Of a DNA stretch of 64,000 nt, positions 51,562 through 61,361 are shown piece after piece (within the stretch, counting starts at the first letter, position 1; each line of letters begins with the position of its first letter). Source of the stretch: Profundicola sp048268105. GTDB taxonomy: Bacteria; Bacteroidota; Bacteroidia; Flavobacteriales; Weeksellaceae. Made by a program: the position numbers and the translations under genes. The notes beneath the pieces are model-generated. The model saw nothing but the letters and a program-made list of their open reading frames with translations. It searched no databases and was not told the origin of the DNA. The stretch is from contig JBLWWH010000006.1 in NCBI GenBank assembly GCA_048268105.1, positions 62,001 through 126,000 on the forward strand, written 5' to 3'.

Positions 51562-52917
51562 ATGTCCAAAGACATACGAATTCGTAAAGGCTTAGATGTT
51601 AAACTAGTCGGCGCTGCCGAACAAGTTATATCAGATGCCAAAACTTCAACAGAGTATGGCCTTGTACCAGATGATTTACACGGAGTTATACCACGTTTGA
51701 TTAAGAGAGAAGGAGATTACGTTAAAGCAGGTGAAGCAGTTTACCATGCTAAACGTGATGAGAGAATCCTAATCCCATCACCCGTGAGTGGAATCGTGAA
51801 AGAAGTCAGACGAGGCGATAAAAGAAAGATTTTAGCCATTGTCATTGAATCAGATTCACAGCATAGCCGTTTAGAGCATGATGTTTCGGGTTGGAGCAAT
51901 GCTTCTGATGAAGAGTTTAAACAACTACTTTGTAAAGCTGGTTGTTGGCCATTCATTAAGCAACGTCCATATGATGTGGTAGCTAATCCTGATACAACGC
52001 CAAAAGCTATATTTATCTCAGCATACAATTCTGGGCCTATTGCGGCGGAAGTTGATATGTTGGTGAAAGGTAAAGAGAACTTTTTGCAAGCCGGAATCGA
52101 TGCTTTGAAGAAATTAACGACAGGACAAGTACACGTTACTTTAGCAGCCGATAATAAGGATTCTGTCTTTAGAGGACTTAATGGAATTACATTACACAAT
52201 GCCAAAGGACCACATCCTGTTGGGAATGTGAGTACGCATATTGCGCAAGTTGACCCTCTTAATAAAGGAGAATTTATTTGGGTTGTAATGCCAGAAGATC
52301 TTGTTACCATTGGTGAATTCCTAAGTACAGGAGTTTTTAATCCAGAAAGATTGGTGGCCGTTAGTGGTTCACAAGTTAAAAACCCAAGTTATCTTAAGAC
52401 CAGCATAGGAGCTAAGATGTCTGATGTTTTGAGTAGCGTAGAGATTAAGGGAGATAACAATCGAATTATAGAAGGACATCCACTGTCAGGTACTAAGTCT
52501 GCAATGGATGATTACTTAGGTTTTTATACCAATCAAATCACAGTTTTAGAAGAAGGAGATGATTACGATTTCTTCGGTTGGAATAAGCCACAACCGAATA
52601 AATTTAGTGTTTTGAGAGCAAATATGTTCTCGTTCTTAACCCCAAATAAAAAATACAATCTTACCACCAATAATAATGGTGAGGAAAGAGCATTTGTATT
52701 AAATGGAATCTACGAAGAGGTGTTCCCATTGGATATTTATCCAGTTGCTTTAATGAAGTCTTGTTTATACAAAGACATCGATGAGATGGAAAAATTAGGA
52801 ATTTATGAAGTGGCACCAGAGGATTTTGCTGTAACTGAATTTGTTTGTGTTTCTAAACTTCCACATCAGAAGATTATTCGTGAAGGTTTAGACGAAATGA
52901 TTCGTGAAGTTGGTTAA
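51562..52917 (+). CDS. nqrA: Na+-NQR subunit A
   Basis: Soluble cytoplasmic subunit of the sodium-pumping NADH:quinone reductase, 451 residues. Recognised by the N-terminal biotinyl-like fold (RIRKGLDVKLVGAA, LIKREGDYVKAGEAVYHAKR) and AYNSGPIAAEVDMLVKGKEN, PHPVGNVSTHIAQVDPLNKG, SGTKSAMDDYLGFYTNQIT. NqrA takes part in the quinone site in some models. First gene of a six-gene operon. Confidence 0.96.
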   Translation: MSKDIRIRKGLDVKLVGAAEQVISDAKTSTEYGLVPDDLHGVIPRLIKREGDYVKAGEAVYHAKRDERILIPSPVSGIVKEVRRGDKRKILAIVIESDSQHSRLEHDVSGWSNASDEEFKQLLCKAGCWPFIKQRPYDVVANPDTTPKAIFISAYNSGPIAAEVDMLVKGKENFLQAGIDALKKLTTGQVHVTLAADNKDSVFRGLNGITLHNAKGPHPVGNVSTHIAQVDPLNKGEFIWVVMPEDLVTIGEFLSTGVFNPERLVAVSGSQVKNPSYLKTSIGAKMSDVLSSVEIKGDNNRIIEGHPLSGTKSAMDDYLGFYTNQITVLEEGDDYDFFGWNKPQPNKFSVLRANMFSFLTPNKKYNLTTNNNGEERAFVLNGIYEEVFPLDIYPVALMKSCLYKDIDEMEKLGIYEVAPEDFAVTEFVCVSKLPHQKIIREGLDEMIREVG

Positions 52918-52935
52918 TAATTAAAAAAATTAGTT

Positions 52936-54156
52936 TTGAAAAAACAATTACATAATTTAAGAGAGAAATATAAGGGCACTAAGTTCTCACCAGTTTTTAA
53001 TGCCTTTCATACTTTCTTGTATGCTCCAGATCATGTAGCAGGTAAAAGTGGTGCACATGTACACGATGCTACCGATCTAAAAAGAGTAATGAACACGGTT
53101 ATCATGGCTTTGGTACCATGTTTAATTTTTGGGATGTTCAATACAGGTTACCAACATTATTTAGAGACAGGTGAAGTAGAAAGAGTGACAAGTTTCTTTG
53201 ATACTTCATTTTGGAACCTAAATAACTTTTCGTTAGGATTGGTGAAAGTATTGCCATTGGTTTTAATTTCCTATGGTGTTGGTTTAGGGATTGAATTTAT
53301 CTTTGCTGCTATCAAAGGACATGAGGTAGAAGAGGGCTACCTTGTAACAGGTATGTTAGTTCCTTTAATTGTTCCTGTAGACATTCCATTATGGATGTTA
53401 GCTGTTGCGGTTGCATTTGGTGTGGTTATCGGAAAAGAAGTTTTTGGTGGAACAGGTATGAATATCTTAAACCCAGCTTTAACCATTAGAGCATTCTTGT
53501 TCTTCTCCTATCCAACTTGGATGTCTGGAGATAAGGTATGGGTAACAGGAGCTGTAGAGAGAAATAACGCTATTGCGGAAGGTTCAAGTTTAGACGCTAT
53601 TTCAGGTGAAACAGTATTGGGTGAATTGGCACAGGGTCATCAAATGACGTACTCAGTTTGGGAGCAGTTTATGGGATTCATCCCAGGATCTGTTGGTGAA
53701 ACTTCTACTATTTTAATATTGTTAGCCGGTCTATACTTAGTATTTACTAAAGTTGCAAGTTGGAGAATAATGTTATCTGCTGTAGTGGGAGCATTAGTTA
53801 TGGGGCTTATTTTCAATGGCGTGACCAACATGGGTTGGATTACACCAACTAACTCCTTCTATGGTTTAATGAACCTGGAGTTCTGGCAACATTTATTAAT
53901 TGGAGGCTTAGCATTCGGTATTGTATATATGGCGACTGACCCAGTTACGGGAACACAAACCTTAAAAGGACAATGGTGGTATGGTTTCTTTATTGGATTT
54001 ATTTCGGTAATGATTCGCGTATTCAATCCAGCTTATCCAGAAGGTGTAATGTTAGCTATTTTATTGATGAACGTATTTGCACCAACCATTGATTACTATG
54101 TGTTGCAAGGAAATATGAACAAGAGATTGAAACGATTAAAAGTTAAAAGTGCATAA
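52936..54156 (+). CDS. nqrB: Na+-NQR subunit B
   Basis: Integral membrane subunit, 406 residues, about ten helices, holding riboflavin and covalent FMN. The flavinylation site is visible in DAISGETVLG, with T226 as the acceptor (matches the D-x-x-S-G-x-T consensus modified by ApbE, encoded at 30909). VIGKEVFGGTGMNILNPAL is another strong block. Start codon is TTG at 52936, 18 bases after nqrA; no ATG fits. Confidence 0.96.
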   Translation: MKKQLHNLREKYKGTKFSPVFNAFHTFLYAPDHVAGKSGAHVHDATDLKRVMNTVIMALVPCLIFGMFNTGYQHYLETGEVERVTSFFDTSFWNLNNFSLGLVKVLPLVLISYGVGLGIEFIFAAIKGHEVEEGYLVTGMLVPLIVPVDIPLWMLAVAVAFGVVIGKEVFGGTGMNILNPALTIRAFLFFSYPTWMSGDKVWVTGAVERNNAIAEGSSLDAISGETVLGELAQGHQMTYSVWEQFMGFIPGSVGETSTILILLAGLYLVFTKVASWRIMLSAVVGALVMGLIFNGVTNMGWITPTNSFYGLMNLEFWQHLLIGGLAFGIVYMATDPVTGTQTLKGQWWYGFFIGFISVMIRVFNPAYPEGVMLAILLMNVFAPTIDYYVLQGNMNKRLKRLKVKSA

Positions 54157-54158
54157 TT

Positions 54159-54935
54159 ATGGAAGAGAAAAGAACAGATAAGAATAGCTATACCATAATT
54201 TTTGCAATCGTTATGGTGATTGTAGTAGGAGCTATTTTAGCTTTTATTGCGGCAACGCTTAACGATAGAATTAAAACAAACGAAAAGTTTGAGACCCAGC
54301 AAAACATTCTATACGCAATGGGGGTGAATAATAACGAAAACCCTTATTCAGGTACGGGTAGTGTGCAATTTATTCCTACCGAAGAAGTACAAGCAAAATT
54401 TGATGAGTTAATCAAAAAGCAATATGTATTTCAAGGAGAAGAAGTGACAGAAGACGACGAGGCTTACCTTATTGATGTTAAAAAAGAAGGTGATTTATCT
54501 AAAAACCCTGATTACCAGAGAAGACTTCCTTTATTTGTTGGGGAGAAAGATGGAAGTGAATACTTCATCGTTCCCATGAGAGGAAATGGTTTATGGGATG
54601 CAATTTGGGGATATATGGCCATCAACAAAGATATGAGTGTGGAAGGTGTTGTATTTGATCACGCTGGAGAAACTCCTGGTTTGGGTGCTAATATTAGAGA
54701 GCGTTTCTTTATGGATGATTTCCATGGAGAGATGCTAGTTGATAACAACAATAATTTCCAAGGTATTAAGGTTGCCAAAGGAAATATGGACCCATTAAAC
54801 GAAAGAAATGAAGATCATGCAGTAGATGCTATTGCTGGATCAACTATTACGGGAGATGGTGTTGCTGCTATGATTAGTGCTACACTTGATATGTATGGAC
54901 CTTATTTATTAAAATTATCTAAAGAGAATAATTAA
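54159..54935 (+). CDS. nqrC: Na+-NQR subunit C
   Basis: Periplasmic flavoprotein subunit with one membrane helix (about 9-33, YTIIFAIVMVIVVGAILAFIAA). Acceptor threonine T229 lies in DAIAGSTITGDGV, the covalent FMN site. GNGLWDAIWGYMAINKD and DHAGETPGLGANI are typical FMN-bind blocks. At 258 residues it is normal in size. It starts 2 bases after nqrB. Confidence 0.96.
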   Translation: MEEKRTDKNSYTIIFAIVMVIVVGAILAFIAATLNDRIKTNEKFETQQNILYAMGVNNNENPYSGTGSVQFIPTEEVQAKFDELIKKQYVFQGEEVTEDDEAYLIDVKKEGDLSKNPDYQRRLPLFVGEKDGSEYFIVPMRGNGLWDAIWGYMAINKDMSVEGVVFDHAGETPGLGANIRERFFMDDFHGEMLVDNNNNFQGIKVAKGNMDPLNERNEDHAVDAIAGSTITGDGVAAMISATLDMYGPYLLKLSKENN

Positions 54936-54936
54936 A

Positions 54937-55584
54937 ATGGAATTTTTAAATAAAAAACATAGAGCTTTATTAACAGATCCATTAACGGATAACAACCCTA
55001 TTACTATTCAGGTATTAGGTATTTGTTCTGCATTGGCGGTCACTGCTCAATTAATGCCTTCTATTGTAATGGCAATTTCTGTATTGTTTGTAATGGGAGC
55101 TGGAAACGTAGTTATCTCTTTAATGAGAAACATTATTCCTTCTAAAATTAGAATTATTGTTCAATTAGTAGTAGTTGCTGCTTTGGTAATTATCGTAGAC
55201 CAAGTATTGAAAGCTTTCGCTTTTGAGTTAAGTAAACAGTTATCTGTATTTATTGGACTAATTATTACCAATTGTATTATTATGGGACGTTTTGAGGCAT
55301 TCGCATTGGCCAACGGACCGTTTGAATCTTTCTTAGATGGTATTGGTAACGCAGCTGGATATGCAGTAATTTTAATTATTGTTGGATTCTTTAGAGAGTT
55401 ATTAGGATCAGGAACTTTATTGGGGTATCAAGTTTTAGGAGATCCAATTGCAAAGACAGGTTTATATGCCATTGGATACGAAAATAATGGATTTATGTTG
55501 TTAGCGCCTATGGCACTAATTACCGTAGGTATCATTATTTGGGTTCAACGTTCTAGAAACCCTGAGTTAATAGAGGAAGCTTAA
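54937..55584 (+). CDS. nqrD: Na+-NQR subunit D
   Basis: Membrane subunit of 215 residues with six helices, related to RnfE. TDPLTDNNPITIQVLGICSAL and GLIITNCIIMGRFEAFALAN are family blocks; the cysteines in GICSAL and TNCIIM are ligands of the membrane [2Fe-2S] cluster shared with NqrE. It starts 1 base after nqrC. A 106-base gap follows before nqrE. Confidence 0.96.
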   Translation: MEFLNKKHRALLTDPLTDNNPITIQVLGICSALAVTAQLMPSIVMAISVLFVMGAGNVVISLMRNIIPSKIRIIVQLVVVAALVIIVDQVLKAFAFELSKQLSVFIGLIITNCIIMGRFEAFALANGPFESFLDGIGNAAGYAVILIIVGFFRELLGSGTLLGYQVLGDPIAKTGLYAIGYENNGFMLLAPMALITVGIIIWVQRSRNPELIEEA

Positions 55585-55690
55585 TAATGATTGCTCCTTG
55601 AGCATCTCATTGTAAGCATTAAATTAAATTTAAAAAAGTAGTTAACATATAGTTTTTGATAAATATATTTAAACTACTGAAAACCGAATT

Positions 55691-56434
55691 ATGGAACATA
55701 TAGAATTATTTTTTAAATCTGTTTTTATAAACAATATGGTCTTCGCCACGTTCCTTGGAATGTGTTCATATTTGGCCGTATCCAAAAAAGTATCAACAGC
55801 CGTTGGTTTGGGAGCAGCCGTAATCTTCGTAATGGCGATTACAGTTCCTTTAAACTGGCTTTTAGATCAATATATATTAAGAGACGGAGCATTAGCATGG
55901 TTAGGACCTGAGTTCGCAGATATCAACCTTGGTTTCCTTTCGTTTATCTTATTTATTGCCACCATTGCTACGATGGTGCAATTGGTAGAAATTATTGTAG
56001 AGAAATTCGCACCAGCTTTATATAATTCATTAGGTATTTTCTTACCATTGATTGCTGTGAACTGTGCCATTTTAGGAGGATCACTATTTATGCAATCTAG
56101 AGATATTGCTTCTATAGATTTAGCATTAAACTATGGGGCATCATCTGGATTTGGATTCTTTTTAGCAATTTTATCTATCGCAGCTATTCGTGAGAAAATT
56201 AGATATTCAAACGTACCAGCTCCATTGAGAGGTTTAGGAATTACCTTCATCATTACTGGACTAATGGCGATTGGCTTCATGAGTTTTGGAGGTATGTTAA
56301 CAAGCGATGGTGAGAAAAAAGAGGTGAAAGAAGAAACTACACAAGTAGATCCAATTCAAGAAAATAATAACGAAGAAGTGAATACAGCTATGATCAATCA
56401 AGTTGAAGCTTCCTTAATCGAAAAAAACAATTAA
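55691..56434 (+). CDS. nqrE: Na+-NQR subunit E
   Basis: Membrane subunit of six helices, partner of NqrD. LFFKSVFINNMVFATFLGMCSYLAVS and AVNCAILGGSLFM hold the cluster cysteines. The core (about 205 residues) matches other NqrE; a further roughly 40-residue charged tail (KKEVKEETTQVDPIQENNN and on) is an extension not present in Vibrio NqrE. The preceding 106-base gap with a small inverted repeat is the only break in the operon's tight spacing. Confidence 0.95.
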   Translation: MEHIELFFKSVFINNMVFATFLGMCSYLAVSKKVSTAVGLGAAVIFVMAITVPLNWLLDQYILRDGALAWLGPEFADINLGFLSFILFIATIATMVQLVEIIVEKFAPALYNSLGIFLPLIAVNCAILGGSLFMQSRDIASIDLALNYGASSGFGFFLAILSIAAIREKIRYSNVPAPLRGLGITFIITGLMAIGFMSFGGMLTSDGEKKEVKEETTQVDPIQENNNEEVNTAMINQVEASLIEKNN

Positions 56435-56435
56435 T

Positions 56436-57752
56436 ATGACAATACTTGCAGCATCCGTTGGACTAACTGTAACCGCAGCCGTTATTGCATTTTTAGTATT
56501 GGTGCTTTTCTTGGTATCTATTTTATTATTTACCAAACAGAAACTGGCACCTTCTGGGCCTGTTCAAATTACCATTAATGAAGAGAAAACTCTAACGGTA
56601 GGATCAGGAGATACTCTTCTAACTACATTAAGTGGACAAAATATCTTTTTACCATCTGCTTGTGGTGGAGGTGGAACTTGTATTCAGTGCGAATGTCACG
56701 TGGACGAAGGTGGAGGAGAAGCTCTACCAACGGAAACTCCTCACTTTACTAGAGCCGAATTGAAAGATGGAGCACGTTTATCTTGTCAGGTTAAGGTAAA
56801 ACAAGACATGAAAATTAGAATTCCAGAAGAAATTTTTGGGATTAAGAAATTCAACGCTAAGGTTGTTAGAAACTATAACGTAGCATCATTTATTAAGGAA
56901 TTCGTTGTGGAGATTCCAGAAGATATGAACTATAAAGCAGGTGGATATATCCAAATTGAGGTTCCTAAATGTGAGATCAAATTTGAAAATATGGACATTA
57001 CTGCTCATCCTACAGATCATCCAGGTGAACCGGATAAGTTCCGCGCAGAATGGGATAAATTTGGATTATGGCCATTGGTGATGAAAAATGATGAAGTAGT
57101 CGAAAGAGCCTACTCCATGGCTTCATACCCAGCAGAGGGACGTGAAATTATGTTAAACGTTCGTATTGCTACGCCACCTTGGGATAGAAAGAACAACAAA
57201 TGGATGGATGTTAATCCGGGTATTGCATCATCTTATATCTTTAACTTAAAAGATGGTGATGAGTGTATTATCTCTGGTCCATTTGGTGAATTCTTTATCA
57301 ACGAAGATTCAGATTCGGAAATGATATATGTTGGTGGTGGAGCTGGTATGGCACCAATGAGATCACATTTGTTCCAATTATTCCACACCATTAAAACTAA
57401 CAGAAAGGTTTCATATTGGTATGGAGGTCGTTCTAGAGCCGAATTGTTCTATATCCACTACTTTAGACAATTGGAGAAAGAATTTCCAAACTTCAAATTC
57501 TATATGGTACTTTCAGAACCATTAGAAGAAGACAATTGGAAAGTGATGAAAGATATTGATGATACAGAAGGAGATGGTTTTGTTGGATTCGTTCATCAAG
57601 CCTTAATCGATAATTATTTACAGTATCATGATACACCAGAAGATGTTGAATTCTATTTCTGTGGTCCACCATTAATGAATCAAGCTGTTGAGAAAATGAC
57701 AGAAGATTTCGGAGTTCCACCAGAGAACGTGAGATTCGATGACTTCGGATAG
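56436..57752 (+). CDS. nqrF: Na+-NQR subunit F
   Basis: NADH-oxidising entry subunit, 438 residues. One N-terminal helix (about 5-30), a ferredoxin domain with ACGGGGTCIQCECHV plus the fourth cysteine in RLSCQVKVK, FAD-binding RAYSMASYP, GPFGEFFI, and NAD-binding YVGGGAGMAPMRS and FCGPPLMN. It starts 1 base after nqrE. A degenerate copy of the last 100 codons lies 250 bases downstream (57999-58325). Confidence 0.97.
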   Translation: MTILAASVGLTVTAAVIAFLVLVLFLVSILLFTKQKLAPSGPVQITINEEKTLTVGSGDTLLTTLSGQNIFLPSACGGGGTCIQCECHVDEGGGEALPTETPHFTRAELKDGARLSCQVKVKQDMKIRIPEEIFGIKKFNAKVVRNYNVASFIKEFVVEIPEDMNYKAGGYIQIEVPKCEIKFENMDITAHPTDHPGEPDKFRAEWDKFGLWPLVMKNDEVVERAYSMASYPAEGREIMLNVRIATPPWDRKNNKWMDVNPGIASSYIFNLKDGDECIISGPFGEFFINEDSDSEMIYVGGGAGMAPMRSHLFQLFHTIKTNRKVSYWYGGRSRAELFYIHYFRQLEKEFPNFKFYMVLSEPLEEDNWKVMKDIDDTEGDGFVGFVHQALIDNYLQYHDTPEDVEFYFCGPPLMNQAVEKMTEDFGVPPENVRFDDFG

Positions 57753-57776
57753 TTAGAAATTATAAGTAATACATAG

Positions 57777-57808
57777 AATAGCCACCTCATTTGAGGTGGC
57801 TATTTTTA
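57777..57808 (+). terminator. Terminator of nqrABCDEF
   Basis: Thirteen-base perfect arms (57777-57789 and 57792-57804, effective loop ATTT) and a T-run. Confidence 0.9.
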
Positions 57809-57998
57809 TTTTGGAATAGTTCTATTAATTTTCAGATAAGCAAAAGCAAGCGAACCAATTTTAAAATATAGGATTAATTGCCCAAAAATCAGGTAGTCTT
57901 GAACACGCCAATATTAAAACTGTTAGACTAATCAATTATAATATTTGTATTTACAGATTTAGCTAAGATTAAAAATCAATAAAAATGTGTAATAATCA

Positions 57999-58325
57999 AA
58001 TTGTTCTATATCCACTATTTCAGACAATTGGAGAAAGAATTTCCAAACATTAACGTCTATTTGGCGCTATCGGAACCCTTATAAGAAGATAAATGACAAG
58101 GCATGAAGAATATTGATGATGCCGAAGGCGGGTTCGTTAATCAAGGATTCATTGCTTTTTACTTACAGTATTATGAAACACCAGAGGATGTTGAATTCTA
58201 TATCTGTGGACAACTACTAATAGCTCTAGCAGATGAGAAAAGGACAGACAATTTTTGAGTTTCAATAGAAAACGTGAGATTCCATGACTTCGGATTGTCA
58301 GAATTAATAAAAGTAATCTACAGAA
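57999..58325 (+). pseudogene. Decayed duplicate of the nqrF 3' end
   Basis: This stretch aligns base by base with nqrF 57442-57775, starting at AATTGTTCTATATCCACTA and ending shortly after the stop codon region. Conserved peptide pieces include LFYIHYFRQLEKEFPN, TPEDVEFY and ENVRF. It lacks the first 335 codons, has in-frame stops after LSEPL, EDK and TDNF, and small deletions around NIDDAEGG. It is therefore not functional. The matching begins at a sharp boundary. The rest of the 772-base gap (57809-57998 and 58326-58524) has no recognisable feature. Confidence 0.9.
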
Positions 58326-58524
58326 GGCATTTTGAATTAAGATGGATTTATTTATTGCATTTTTTTTATTTAAAATTCATTAATAAAAAGTCAGCAATTA
58401 AAGAGAAAAAAATATAGGAATGCCTATCATAAGGGAAAAGGAAGTGCAGTAATCGATATTGAATATATCTATCGTCCCAACTGGGGTGATTTGAATGAAT
58501 GCCACCTACTGTGATTTTCTAACG

Positions 58525-59184
58525 CTATATAATAATCTGCTCGGATTCAGCCCCTAACTCAATTAGATATTTAGAAATATCCTGAACAAAGCTTGTGGGT
58601 CCTGCAATATAAAACAGCTGATCAAAACTTCCAATCGTGTCCACTAGGTATTTCTTATCCATTCTAGCTTCGCTAAAACCAATCACCTTGTATTTAGTAA
58701 AGACAGGGACAAAGTTACTACCAAACATTTCTTTAAACTCGGCTCCTAAAATTACGTCCTGTGGAGTTTGTACAGAGTAGAGTAATCCAACATTCCGCAT
58801 ATTTTTGGAGGCATACAAAGCACGAATGATAGAAATAAAGCCTGTTATACCAGAACCTGCGGCTATAAAAATCCCTGGTCCTCTAAATTTGATTCCGCTT
58901 ACTTCACCATGAACCAAAAATTTATCCCCCGCATTTAAACTAGTCACCTTCTTGGTAAAAGTTCCGTCTGGATAAGATTTAATAATAAACTCTAAATAAT
59001 CAACATGATTTAAAGAGGTAATAGAATAGGGACGAACGATGTCTCTGTATTCTGGTAAATCAATAGAAAGTAACAAGGCTTGCCCAGGCTGAAATACAAA
59101 TCCCTTGGGCTTAGAGGTGATAAATCTTTTTGTATCGGGTGTGATAAATTCTGAAGCTAATATGTTAAGTTCTGTTGGAAACAT
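58525..59184 (-). CDS. FAD/NAD(P)-binding flavodoxin-reductase-like oxidoreductase
   Basis: A 219-residue ferredoxin-NADP reductase-type protein without an iron-sulfur domain. FAD-binding RPYSITSL (R-x-Y-S) and phosphate loop at HGEVSGIKF, NAD(P)-binding GPGIFIAAGSGITGFIS, and a C-terminal YIAGPTSFV block are clear. It may reduce a flavodoxin, ferredoxin or flavohaem-like partner; no partner gene is adjacent. The start lies at ATG 59184. It faces the nqrF fragment in the opposite orientation. Confidence 0.85.
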   Translation of the reverse strand: MFPTELNILASEFITPDTKRFITSKPKGFVFQPGQALLLSIDLPEYRDIVRPYSITSLNHVDYLEFIIKSYPDGTFTKKVTSLNAGDKFLVHGEVSGIKFRGPGIFIAAGSGITGFISIIRALYASKNMRNVGLLYSVQTPQDVILGAEFKEMFGSNFVPVFTKYKVIGFSEARMDKKYLVDTIGSFDQLFYIAGPTSFVQDISKYLIELGAESEQIII

Positions 59185-59291
59185 GCATTTTAAAATTAAT
59201 GAATGAAGATATTAAATATTTTGGAATCCACTAAAATCACGAACGTTAATTTCTGTTAGAAGCTTATCTATCAATACAATCCACTTTACAT

Positions 59292-60182
59292 TTAAATCTC
59301 TAATTTATCAAGATTTGGTTTTTCTCTGATTAAGTATATACCGGCCAATATCAACACGCCACCTATAATAAACCATACATTCAAACTTTCCCCAGCTAAT
59401 ACGCCCCACATGATAGCGACCAAAGGCATTAAATAAGTCACTGTAGAGGCAAATACAGCCGAAGTTTGTTGTATTAGTTTATAAAATAAAATCATGGCCA
59501 TAGCCGTTCCTATAAAAGCAAGTAGACTTACATAGCCCAATCCTTCCCATTGTTCTCGACTACCCGTCCAAGACTCAAAAAATCCGGAGAAAAATAAAAT
59601 GATAACGGAAGGGAAGAACCAAATTGTAAACACAATTCCACCTAAATCCATCGATTTTACATGATTGAGTTTTTCCTTTACGATCAATCCACTTAGCGCA
59701 TAAGACATTGTCGCTAATACAATCAACATCGCATGCCAAAAACTAGATTCCTCGCCAGGTCCTCCCGCAAAAAACATGAGCACATTGGCGCCCATAAAGC
59801 CTATGATTGCCCCAATAATTTGAACTTTAGAGCTTTTTGCTTTAAATAATAAAAATGCAAATAATAAAGTAAATATCGGAACCAATGAGTTTAAAATCCC
59901 AGCCAAAGAACTACTTACGCTAACCTCGGCCATTGGAAATAAATACATCGGTATAAAATTTCCGAAGAAACCTCCAATACCTGCCCACATAATGGTTTTC
60001 TTGTCCAACCTTCTCATCGCTGGAATTCCAAACAACATTAATACAGATCCAGCCATGGTAACCCGTAGAGCCCCAACTTGATAGGGTGTAAATACATCTA
60101 CCGATTTTTTAATCAAAATAAAAGATGTACCCCAAACCAGGGCTAACAAAATGAGAATGAAGTATTTATTTTTTGAACTCAT
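59292..60182 (-). CDS. DMT-superfamily transporter (EamA family)
   Basis: A 296-residue permease with ten predicted membrane helices in two EamA repeats, one starting FILILLALVWGTSFILIKKSV and one about WHAMLIVLATMSYALSGLIV. Typical signatures W-G-T-S-F near the start and the glycine-rich helices are visible. Members export metabolites or amino acids; the substrate cannot be determined. It is 107 bases upstream of the FNR gene on the same strand. Confidence 0.85.
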   Translation of the reverse strand: MSSKNKYFILILLALVWGTSFILIKKSVDVFTPYQVGALRVTMAGSVLMLFGIPAMRRLDKKTIMWAGIGGFFGNFIPMYLFPMAEVSVSSSLAGILNSLVPIFTLLFAFLLFKAKSSKVQIIGAIIGFMGANVLMFFAGGPGEESSFWHAMLIVLATMSYALSGLIVKEKLNHVKSMDLGGIVFTIWFFPSVIILFFSGFFESWTGSREQWEGLGYVSLLAFIGTAMAMILFYKLIQQTSAVFASTVTYLMPLVAIMWGVLAGESLNVWFIIGGVLILAGIYLIREKPNLDKLEI

Positions 60183-60338
60183 GAATTAAATTGAAGGGTA
60201 AAATTCTAACTATTTTCTGAATAAAAACGAATACTGTTGAAATAAAAATATCGAAAGTAACTAAAATCCTCATTGCTTTAGATTTAAACACGTTAATTCA
60301 ACTTAAAATGATTATTTTCGCATAAGCTAATCTAATTT

Positions 60339-61361
60339 ATGTTGAATCCTGATAAAATATTTGAGCTTAAAAGAATCTTACAATCTCCTAAGAAAATTGT
60401 GATTATCCCTCATAAGAATCCCGATGGTGATGCTATTGGTTCTACTTTAGGTTTATCTCAAATACTAAAGAAACTAGGACATGATGTGCAAATTATTTCG
60501 CCAAATGATTTTCCAAAATTCTTAAAGTGGATGCCGGAAGCAAAGAAAATATTTAATGCAGATTTCAATCCGAAAGGTGCAAAAATAGCCTTTGCGCAGG
60601 CCGATGTTCTATTCATGTTAGACTTCAACGAACCTTCAAGAGTAGATCAATTAGAAGAGTTGATTAATGAATCTTCAGCATATAAAATTCTTATTGATCA
60701 TCATCAATTTCCACAAGAATTTGATTTTACCTATTCAAACACCGAAATGCCGGCAACCTGTGAGATGGTGTGGCATTTTGCTGAGGCCATGAACTGGACC
60801 GATTTGGTAGATGCTGATATTGCCACTTGCCTATACACCGGAATCATAACCGATACTGGGAATTTTAAATTCGCTTCTTTTAAACCATCTACACTAGAAA
60901 CCGCTGCTCATTTAATTAGGCATGGAGCAGAACCTTATAAAATTTTAGATTATTTGGATACCTTTTCTGCATCTCGACTTATATTATTGAGTAGATTCTT
61001 AGATAATATTCAAGTTTTTCCTGAATATAGAACAACTTTGTTCACCATGAGTCGTGAGGAATTAGTAGAAAACGGCTATCAAAAAGGAGATACTGAAGGT
61101 TTTGTAAATTATGGTTTGAGCTTAGAAAATATTGTTTTCTCTGTGTTTATGGCAGATGATACGCAAAAAGATATGGTTAAAATCTCTTTTAGATCAAAAG
61201 GCAATTTCGATTGTAGCGAAGTGGCTAGAGAACATTTTAATGGAGGAGGCCATGTGAATGCTTCGGGTGGAAGATCCGATAAAAGTATAGAAGATACCGT
61301 AAAAGAATTCGTAAATTTGTTGCCTAATTATGCAGAAAAACTTGAAAATACTACTATTTAG
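60339..61361 (+). CDS. nrnA: DHH-family oligoribonuclease / pAp phosphatase
   Basis: A 340-residue DHH-DHHA1 phosphoesterase that degrades very short RNAs and may remove phosphate from pAp. Motifs: HKNPDGDAIGS, MLDFNEPSR, the DHH in LIDHHQFP, and the DHHA1-domain glycine motif GGGHVNASGG. The length fits NrnA. The last 32 bases overlap gldI, so the three genes nrnA-gldI-PPIase are probably one operon. Confidence 0.9.
   Translation: MLNPDKIFELKRILQSPKKIVIIPHKNPDGDAIGSTLGLSQILKKLGHDVQIISPNDFPKFLKWMPEAKKIFNADFNPKGAKIAFAQADVLFMLDFNEPSRVDQLEELINESSAYKILIDHHQFPQEFDFTYSNTEMPATCEMVWHFAEAMNWTDLVDADIATCLYTGIITDTGNFKFASFKPSTLETAAHLIRHGAEPYKILDYLDTFSASRLILLSRFLDNIQVFPEYRTTLFTMSREELVENGYQKGDTEGFVNYGLSLENIVFSVFMADDTQKDMVKISFRSKGNFDCSEVAREHFNGGGHVNASGGRSDKSIEDTVKEFVNLLPNYAEKLENTTI

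Noticed and set aside
57999..58325. Possibility that the nqrF-like stretch is a short functional gene.
   Set aside because: Three in-frame stops and small deletions interrupt it, and it lacks start and upstream domains.
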